Below, one piece after another: positions 56,903 through 64,000 of a stretch of DNA of 64,000 nt. The notes under the pieces were generated by a model. The model saw nothing but the letters and a program-made list of their open reading frames with translations, was not told the origin of the DNA and made no database searches. Where the stretch lies: positions 391,001-455,000 of the forward strand of contig CAJNDT010003424.1 of the NCBI GenBank assembly GCA_905221615.1. Reading direction: 5' to 3'. The DNA is from Symbiodinium sp. CCMP2592. Taxonomy: Eukaryota > Sar > Dinophyceae > Suessiales > Symbiodiniaceae. The stretch's first letter is position 1; every line of letters begins with the position of its first letter. The position numbers were made by a program, and so were the translations under genes.

Positions 56903-57519
56903 ATATATATATATATATATATAGTATATATAGTATATATAGTATGTATATGTATATATATATATATTATAACGTATATATAGTGTGTATATATATATAG
57001 TATATATATATATAGTATATATATATATATATACTGTATATGTGTGGTATATATATATATACAGTATATAAATATATAAACATATATATACATATATACT
57101 ACATATAGTATATATATATAGCCTATATATATATAGTACATACAATATATATATATTACTATATGTAATTATATGTAATGTTTATATATATATATATACA
57201 TATATATTACACTATATATATATATACTATATATATATACACTATATATACTATATATACTATATATACTATCTATACTATATATACTATATATACTATA
57301 TATACTATATATACTATATATACTATATATACTATATATACTATATATACTATTATATATATACAGTGTTTATAGTATATATAGTATATATAGTACATAT
57401 AGTTGATATAGTACATATATTAAATGTAATAGATAGAGTATATAGTATATGTATATAATATTTATAGAATATATATAGTATATATATATATAGATATTAT
57501 ATATAGCATATATATAGAA
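56903..57519. repeat. AT microsatellite with a 9-bp tandem array
   Basis: About 620 bp of TA-rich repeat. Between about 57230 and 57350 the 9-mer CTATATATA is repeated some 12 times with one variant (CTATCTATA). Open frames in it (Tyr/Ile repeats) are not genes. Confidence 0.95.
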
Positions 57520-57568
57520 AGAGAGAGAGAGAGAGAGAAAAAGAGAGAGAGAGAGAGAGAGAGAGAGT
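57520..57568. repeat. (GA)n microsatellite next to the gap
   Basis: GA units with one AAAA interruption, cut by the N run. It has no counterpart inside copy 1, so it is probably host DNA. Confidence 0.85.
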
Positions 57569-57668
57569 NNNNNNNNNNNNNNNNNNNNNNNNNNNNNNNN
57601 NNNNNNNNNNNNNNNNNNNNNNNNNNNNNNNNNNNNNNNNNNNNNNNNNNNNNNNNNNNNNNNNNNNN
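57569..57668. other. Assembly gap, exactly 100 N
   Basis: 100 N is a common placeholder for a gap of unknown size. The sequences on both sides need not be neighbours at this distance. Confidence 0.98.
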
Positions 57669-59980
57669 ATGAGGATCGCCTGGAGAGACAGATGGTAGTG
57701 CAACGTGACGGTTGCAAGCTGCTCTTCAGTCAAGCCATCCAATGTCTCATTCACAGATTCCAACGATCCCTTTGTGACTTGGAAGTTGTAGTTGGCACAT
57801 GCGGTGATCGACGGGCTCACAATGTAGATCTCACTCCATCCATGCATGACGAGATTCTCTCTCACTGTATGCGATGACCCTCTGGTCCTTGCGACCATGT
57901 CAAAGTCTTGGCCGAGGATTGTGCATTGAGAGCGCATAGTCGCGGCATCAGGCTTGCCACCCATACCCAAACTATTGCGAAATCCGTTCAGCGTGTTCAT
58001 GGTGTTGATCCTTGCTTCTGCCGGAATTTCATCGTTGTCGACAAGATCGCCGTCTGCCTCGATCATCACAGCCGAGGTAAGCATTGGAGGAGAGGGAAGA
58101 TGCACGCACGACACTAATGCCAACGCATGGTATAGCCGCGAATACATCCGTAACCACATCTTCGTGCTCAGCTTCACGTAGACCTTCAGGTTGAGACCCT
58201 TGTCGTCACTTTGAGAGACGGAACGAATCCTTGCCAAGTAGGTCACCAGTCTTCTGACGTAATGCTGAATCGGTGTCGTCCCCACGTCGTGGTTGGCCAC
58301 GAACTTTGGCGTCTCATCAATGGTAGGTGGGTACTCGTCTTGATCACGGGTCGTCGCCAGCAAGCTCGAGCGACAGCCCTTTTCATCGATGTTGGCGTAA
58401 TGGTACCAACTTTCCTGAGCGCCAGCGGGGATTGGAGCTTCCTCCCATGTCGGTTGCGATGGTTCCTCTTCCGGTTGCGAAGACGATTGTTGTGGAGGAG
58501 GTGCCGCAGAAGATGACGACGCCGATGCCGTTGCCTCGTCCGTCCTTGCCCTCTTTGGTCCGTGGCTAGGGGTGGCTCGAGGCTCAGCAGCGGATCCTTG
58601 CGATTGTCCCGGCGTTCTTCCATGCTCAGTGTGCACGATTCCTTCCGGTTCGAGGTTGCTTGCCGTAGGCATCGCAACTCTCCCCGTTGAGTATACCCAG
58701 CTAGGATGCCGTTGAAGATTGGGCGGAAATAGGCCATCATCTTGCATAAGCGGACTTGGTGCCCCCATCTGTTGGAATTCTGCTTCCCATATGCTCAACG
58801 GGGCGCGTTTGGTAGAGCAGTCGACCACATACCCAGATTCAACTCCGCACTGATTCCAGGTGTAGCTACGGAACGCATCCGGCAATTGGAAGCCGTTCCT
58901 GTCCTGATCTGCACATACAGCATCCACATGGTGCTTGAGGAAAGAATACGTGGTGTAGTCGGAATCAGGGAGCACATCGTTGGACCATCTGTAATGCGGG
59001 TGTCAAGTTTCTGGATCAACCCATGATACGTAGGAATGAAGCACGTGGAGACAGACACTGAACGCCTGGAGCGAGTTCATCGCAAAGGCGAGCGGATGTC
59101 CCATGCCTTGAGGCATTGTGCGCATCATCAAAGCCAGCTGGTGAACGTTGAGTGGCGTAGCGCCATCGTTGTTCGCTGCACATGCTTGGTTGTAGGTCCG
59201 TAGTCCATACCCAGTGTGTTTTGCGAACATGTACATCAGCTTGCACACCCTACATAACGTAGGCTCCGCCAACAGGTCTGATTTGTCAGGTGCTCTACCC
59301 GACATAGGCAACTTGTGGTAGTAGTCCTGATTCACCGTATACCATTGTTGAATTCTCGTGTCTGTCACAGTCTGGTAGGGCGTCTCCACGGAGTTGATGA
59401 GAACGGCGAGGTTGTAGTACCCGTCCGCACTGACGATGCTCCTTGTTGCAGTGTTCAAGTCGAACCGAACTTGTTTTCGTTCTTGTTCCAGTTCAACTAC
59501 AGCCAATTTTGCATCATCGCGGATCACTTCCTCATCCACCATAAACCTGGTGATGGCATTGAACTTCCCCTCGTAGTCAGCAACAATGTGTTTGAGACCT
59601 CCACCAAACTTGATGACCATGGCGAGTATCTCCCCATAGGGTTTGTCCATGTACTCCTCAGGGGCAGCAAATAAGCCAGCTTTGAGGATTTCTCGGACTC
59701 GAATGGAAAGATCCCCTCCTGGCGACAGATTTGCACACGTGAACAGCAAGACCAACGGAGGTGCTTTGAACGCTGCCCATGTGCGAATGAGATCATTGTC
59801 GACCACTTTGTCTTTCGTAATCTTCGGCGGGAGCGAGACGCTCTGCGACGAATCCCCAGAAGACATCTCCAGGAACTTGTGGAACTTCAGAAACGTTCGC
59901 ATCATCCCACCAGACGGGAAAACTTCTTCGTGGTCCACTCCTTCGAAGGCCAGCTCGTAGGCATTGTAGCTTTCAGCCAT
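57669..59980 (-). pseudogene. Copy 2 ORF3, N-terminal third, with a nonsense mutation
   Basis: Starts at an ATG (59980) with the same N-terminus as copy 1. A C-to-A change on the plus strand gives TGA at 59003-59005, after WVDPET, about 326 codons in. The frame stays open beyond it to the gap, so the stop is probably recent. The Tpt1-like region is not reached. Confidence 0.8.
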
Positions 59981-60092
59981 GGCTCGGGTTTCGGTCCTTC
60001 CTCCGTAGGAGGGAAGCCCCTACACCCTACTCGACTTCACGGTTCCGGGTTCTCCGTAAGAGGCACCCTTCCCCGATCCGTCTGGTCAGACC
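59981..60092 (-). promoter_or_regulatory. Copy 2 Pol/ORF3 spacer
   Basis: Same sequence as the copy 1 spacer with one or two changes. In copy 2 the Pol frame runs through the first hairpin (GGGGCT...AGCCCC) and stops just after it. Confidence 0.45.
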
Positions 60093-63000
60093 TTAGTTGT
60101 TCCTTAGTTGGGGCTGTCTAATAGCCCCTTCATCAGCGTCCACACACTGATGTTGCTGCCATGCAATGTCCTCAGATTCATGTGCAACATGACTGACACT
60201 GACATGAGCTCGAACAAGGCTGCGAACATTCCTCGCAATTGACCGCCATGAAACATCAATGCGCTGCGACAAACTGCTCTTCGAATCATGGTCCAAGCAA
60301 TCATCCGGTCTCATCACCAAACGATCCGCTTCAGGCATGTTAGAGAACATGATCCTGCGTCCACCACCATCGCCATCAGCACCAACATGATCATCAACCT
60401 TAACCTTCGTCACCGTGCCACTTGAAACAAGAGCATGCAACTCTGGCCAAGACCAACATGAGCATGAAGAAGGCATGTCAAGCGAAAAATAGACGTCGGA
60501 AAATTCCGCACACTTCTTCAGCAGGCGTTTGAGAGATTTCAAGACACTTCTGAAAACCTTGTACTTCCCACCAGAACGTTTTTCACCCCACACGCAAGCC
60601 CCTTCACTACTTCCAGGACCAGCACCTGATCGCAAAAGCGATGCCACGAATAGCACAGGTGTGCGCAGGTCGTTCCGGCACGCATCCTTCATCGTCCCGA
60701 TAAGGTTGTCCTCATCGGCTTTGGAGCTGATCAGCTCCTTGCAAGTTATGCGAGAGCAACCCTTAGTGGACTTAGGCACGGCGTAGCCATTACCCAAGCC
60801 ACAGAGGTCAACAATCATGCGGTCTGGCTTTCGTCCACCAGCCTTCGACGGCATGGCTACCAATCTCCCATCGCCCGTTGCCTGAAATTTCAAGGCTTTA
60901 AGCAATCTCCTGGAGATTTGGCTAGTCACCTCGCATTTATCAGATCGATCCTTAGCGTCCGAATCGGTCATGTGCAAATGTTTGGACGAGCACACGTCAG
61001 ACGACTTAGGATGCAACGCGACGTTTGCGGCAATGTACTCCCATTCATCCTGGCAGTAGCCGAGCTCAACGGCGGTTCCGGGAGATACAGGATCCCGAAA
61101 GGTATAACGTTGCCCGTGAGTGCATCCTTGGATCTTGATGCTCTTCCACATGGCATCTTCCTGAAGTCCCTTGTACTGCTTGGTTTCTTGGACTGGTACT
61201 CGAGGAGGCACTTCGATGATGATTTGGAACCCCCATGATGCCGCTCTGCGCGCAATTCTTTGGACGACCTCCCCCCCTGGGTAGTCTGTCCGCAATTTGG
61301 CCCTTTCAGGGTTGTCAGCGATTTTCCGACTCAGCCACGAATTCTTGCCCAACACCCCTGCACCAATGAAGATTACGGAGTTAGGGTTGTCTTTCCTTGC
61401 TCCCACCACATCGAAGATGTAGGCGCACATGGCGTCGTCAACTTCTCGCCCCATACTCAGAACATTTACTTGCAGCCCAGGGTCGTAGTGAGAATCGGGA
61501 GCATGCTGGGCGATGCAATCCTTGCCTGGAGCATACTCATTCCACCAGTTCTCCTCATCGACTCCTATCAATGTCCACACCGTCACTGCCTTTGGAGCAT
61601 CTTTGATAGTGATACGGTACTTCCACCGGCTGTAAGGATTCTTGTAAGTATGGACCAACCTTCCATCGTGGTCGAGGAATTGGATCACCAGACCCTCCTT
61701 GGGCTTGTTTTCGGCGAAATTGACCACGTGAGGCACAATTGCTCCATCATATCCTTGATATTCCCTTTTCTGTTCCGCCGCATCATGCCATACATCTTCG
61801 TACACCGACGACCATTGGTCATAACCAAATTGCGAGGCTTGACTTTTGGACTGGCCGTTGAAACAAAATCCCTGGTGCAATGTAAAGCCCTGGTACCCCC
61901 CATGGATGGCACGCGCCAGTGTGACAACCACCGCTCGCCATTTGGCGGGCAGGGCGCGCACATAAGACTGGCCTAGAGGCGGTTCAGGAGGAGGCAAAAA
62001 CGGCGGCGCAAGGACGTCCGCAATGGCGGCGGGGCGCAAATGCCCTCGTACCGGATGGTACTGAAACACAGCACGCTCCACGTAGCGGTCGAACTTGCCC
62101 GGTGTGTCAAGGATAGCAGCACGATCCTCCATCTGGTGCCACTGCCCTTCACGAAGAATCCAAGTCGACCGAAGGTAACGACCAGGCGGCAACGCGGAAG
62201 GCGGCCCCCGCAACATGCGCGGGAACTTGACAACCAGGATGGGGTCCACACTGTCATGTTCTTGCAAGCCTTCCTTACTCGACAATCCAGCGCGATACAA
62301 CACCTGAGGGAGGATCGGCGTCTGCGTGTAAGGAAAACAAGGCACCTCGCTCTTGAACGAGTAGTGCTGCTGACCCTTCTCATCCGTGCTTTGGGTATGA
62401 GTAGGCCGCATCAGATCCATAATCTCTTGGGAGCCGATGAGATCCGGCGGAAAGATGTTGATGAGCTGACACGCATGTGTCCAGGACACGGAATCCTTGA
62501 ACGACTTGGTGTGTATGTCCGCTGACATCTTGGCAGTGACCTCATAGGCAAGAGAAACGTAACCTTCCTGAAAGATAGAATGCATCCATCCAATGCAGAT
62601 ACCGTGGGTACGTTCCAAGTGACGCATAGTCGGATTCTTGCCCGTGCGAATCACCCCGATCATGGTCTGGTTGTCGTCGTAGAAGACGAAGTTGGGGTCT
62701 TGCCCCCCAAGCTGCTGCCACAACGTGATAGCAGGCAATCCAAGACGTGACATGGCAAAGTCGGCCGCGACAATCTCGGCCTCAGGTGTGGAATGACTCA
62801 AGCATCCCTGCCTTTTGCTAAGTCCCGCCAAGGGAAATCGTGTGTGAGAACCTTGAATGTGCAAGTGAGCACCGGAGGTAGATTTCAAACTTTCTCCACA
62901 ACCTGCATAGTCCGCATCTGCAAACAGCCCGATGGACGAGTCCTCCAAGGAGTTCCCGACCCATCCAATCATCATGTGATGTTTGGACTGGTGCACATAG

Positions 63001-64000
63001 GCCATGAGATGATGAAGAAGAGCATCCTCCTTCTTGGTCCATTTCGTGATCTTGCGTGCGAGATTGTTGATACTGCGCAGAAGATCAAAGCGGCAAATGC
63101 GCGCGGCATAAAGCAATTTCATGAGAATGCTGGCTGCCTGCGGAGCCAGTGCACCGCGATTAGCCTCGTTGATTTCCTCTTCCTCGGGCGCCTTGGGAAT
63201 AGGTGGAGGCGGAACGAGCCGACCATCCTTATCAACAGGCATGGTGTGTCCACACCACGTGCATCGATGGCTTTTACCTGACTGTGCCGGAGCGCGAGCT
63301 GGGTGATTCTTAGTCTCCTCAGCCGGACTCGGCGATGGTACCGTCTTGAATTTTGTCGGATCGAACCCAGTCACGTCGCAGTACTTCTTGACTGTCATGT
63401 CCAGGTACGTCTCCATGTCGTAGGTAACGGTCTGCACCTTCGTTTTGTCATGCAACGTTGCCTCGCCCTTGGAGATGCGACAACCCAGATACAAGCCCAG
63501 CGGCGTTTCTTCTTCCAATCGAAGTTCTTGGCGCAGCATGTCCCAACCCTTGGGTAGATTCTCTTTGGGTCCTGCCATCTTGAGATCATCCACGTAGATG
63601 ACAAGTAAGAGCTTCATTTGCGGGTGGAAATACAATGATGGCCATTCGTCGCCAATCGGCTTGAATCCTACTTTCTGTACCGCGGTGTGGCAATGTTGTT
63701 CCCACATGGTTCCTGCGTCAGGATGTCCATATAGAGCTTTGATCAGGCGGCATACCGGCCTACGGAATTTGTGCCGTTTCGCAGATGGATGCCAGGCTTC
63801 ATCAGGCAGTTCAACCCAACATGGAGTGCCCGATAGTCTCGCCTGAATGTATGCTTGGATAGCATCCGCCATCTGGACATCGTTGCCAGGAAGGCATCCG
63901 TAGTAATCTGCCCACCGTGAGGCGTCGAACGTAGCCGGGGAATTCCCCAAATCCTGAAACAATGCGGCTTCCATATTCTGGTCTTTGACCTGATCACCGA
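60093..64000 (-). CDS. Copy 2 Pol: RT, RNase H and fused C-terminal region (5' end outside the window)
   Basis: An unbroken frame from the window edge to the TAA at 60093. It holds the RT (YVDDLKMAG near 63590), RNase H (FADADYAG near 62920) and, without frameshift, the post-RNase H region starting YKNPYSRWKYRITIKDAPKA near 61640. This shows that the separate frame of copy 1 is a lesion and that the C-terminal region belongs to Pol. The C-terminus (DIAWQQHQCVDADEGAIRQP) differs from copy 1. Confidence 0.88.
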   Translation of the reverse strand, partial: GDQVKDQNMEAALFQDLGNSPATFDASRWADYYGCLPGNDVQMADAIQAYIQARLSGTPCWVELPDEAWHPSAKRHKFRRPVCRLIKALYGHPDAGTMWEQHCHTAVQKVGFKPIGDEWPSLYFHPQMKLLLVIYVDDLKMAGPKENLPKGWDMLRQELRLEEETPLGLYLGCRISKGEATLHDKTKVQTVTYDMETYLDMTVKKYCDVTGFDPTKFKTVPSPSPAEETKNHPARAPAQSGKSHRCTWCGHTMPVDKDGRLVPPPPIPKAPEEEEINEANRGALAPQAASILMKLLYAARICRFDLLRSINNLARKITKWTKKEDALLHHLMAYVHQSKHHMMIGWVGNSLEDSSIGLFADADYAGCGESLKSTSGAHLHIQGSHTRFPLAGLSKRQGCLSHSTPEAEIVAADFAMSRLGLPAITLWQQLGGQDPNFVFYDDNQTMIGVIRTGKNPTMRHLERTHGICIGWMHSIFQEGYVSLAYEVTAKMSADIHTKSFKDSVSWTHACQLINIFPPDLIGSQEIMDLMRPTHTQSTDEKGQQHYSFKSEVPCFPYTQTPILPQVLYRAGLSSKEGLQEHDSVDPILVVKFPRMLRGPPSALPPGRYLRSTWILREGQWHQMEDRAAILDTPGKFDRYVERAVFQYHPVRGHLRPAAIADVLAPPFLPPPEPPLGQSYVRALPAKWRAVVVTLARAIHGGYQGFTLHQGFCFNGQSKSQASQFGYDQWSSVYEDVWHDAAEQKREYQGYDGAIVPHVVNFAENKPKEGLVIQFLDHDGRLVHTYKNPYSRWKYRITIKDAPKAVTVWTLIGVDEENWWNEYAPGKDCIAQHAPDSHYDPGLQVNVLSMGREVDDAMCAYIFDVVGARKDNPNSVIFIGAGVLGKNSWLSRKIADNPERAKLRTDYPGGEVVQRIARRAASWGFQIIIEVPPRVPVQETKQYKGLQEDAMWKSIKIQGCTHGQRYTFRDPVSPGTAVELGYCQDEWEYIAANVALHPKSSDVCSSKHLHMTDSDAKDRSDKCEVTSQISRRLLKALKFQATGDGRLVAMPSKAGGRKPDRMIVDLCGLGNGYAVPKSTKGCSRITCKELISSKADEDNLIGTMKDACRNDLRTPVLFVASLLRSGAGPGSSEGACVWGEKRSGGKYKVFRSVLKSLKRLLKKCAEFSDVYFSLDMPSSCSCWSWPELHALVSSGTVTKVKVDDHVGADGDGGGRRIMFSNMPEADRLVMRPDDCLDHDSKSSLSQRIDVSWRSIARNVRSLVRAHVSVSHVAHESEDIAWQQHQCVDADEGAIRQPQLRNN

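Larger units (their letters stand above)
57669..64000 (-). mobile_element. Second copy of the giant copia element (partial, copy 2)
   Basis: Co-linear with 43088-49420 of copy 1 in the same orientation, with about 30 mismatches in the first 2.3 kb by eye and few indels. It covers part of ORF3, the spacer, the Pol C-terminal region, RNase H and most of the RT. Its LTRs lie in the gap or beyond the window. Confidence 0.9.

Noticed and set aside
56869-57375. Tyr/Ile-repeat open frames in the TA microsatellite
   Set aside because: Simple-sequence artefacts; no gene-like composition.
57497-57717. Open frame running through the N gap with Ser/Leu repeats
   Set aside because: It translates GA repeat and N; only the part from 57669 belongs to element ORF3.
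61260-61976. Plus-strand open frame of 238 codons (and a shorter one at 46675-47139)
   Set aside because: It is the antisense shadow of the post-RNase H part of Pol; its length follows from the codon use of the minus-strand gene.
1-64000. CRISPR arrays, bacterial operons or phage genes
   Set aside because: No spaced direct repeats of that kind and no prokaryotic gene organisation; the window is eukaryotic.

Overview
The window looks like nuclear DNA of a dinoflagellate (a Symbiodiniaceae-like or related genome; the species cannot be told). The strongest evidence is a perfect 22-nt dinoflagellate spliced leader (DinoSL) in the DNA at 28491-28512 on the minus strand. Supporting signs are many tiny exons with AG|G acceptors, GC-rich coding sequence, long AT microsatellites, and coding and element sense almost all on one strand (minus). 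A run of 100 N at 57569-57668 marks a scaffold gap.

Layout, read on the minus strand. (1) 943 to about 36600 is the exon field of one very large gene (or a few head-to-tail genes) built from a cysteine-rich module that recurs at least 30 times. Its signatures are AGxLTVxGP, CxAGxxC...GxGLxxxD and LPxGGxWxxCYC. The modules are split over small exons. A separate Pro/Ala-rich exon block lies at 3-783. (2) At 18470-28512 a 10.0-kb non-LTR retrotransposon (LINE) sits inside one intron of this gene, flanked by a 7-bp direct repeat. Its sense 5' end is exactly the DinoSL. It carries ORF1, then an in-frame UGA, then ORF2 (APE endonuclease plus reverse transcriptase), then an unusual pair of Gln/Pro/His/Thr-rich frames, and ends in a (GAGC)n tail. 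(3) At 37213-56902 a complete 19.7-kb Ty1/copia-type LTR retrotransposon sits in a TA microsatellite. It has 432-bp LTRs (5 mismatches between them), a G6 polypurine tract, a Gag-Pol frame of about 3000 codons with CCCH zinc fingers, a long region of unknown function downstream of RNase H, and a separate 2496-codon ORF3. (4) Beyond an AT/GA microsatellite and the gap, 57669-64000 is a second, roughly 98-99 % identical, same-orientation partial copy of that element.

The most interesting content is in the two retroelements. ORF3 of the giant copia element contains a region that reads as a Tpt1/KptA-type RNA 2'-phosphotransferase (NAD-dependent) plus a CCHC zinc knuckle, an unexpected cargo for an LTR element. 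The LINE appears to have been copied from a trans-spliced mRNA, because its 5' end is the spliced leader. The copia LTR also contains the last 11 nt of the leader.

Exon limits in the module gene are approximate (read by eye from frame, motif and AG/GT positions). Functions of the module protein, of the post-RNase H region and of most of ORF3 are unknown.
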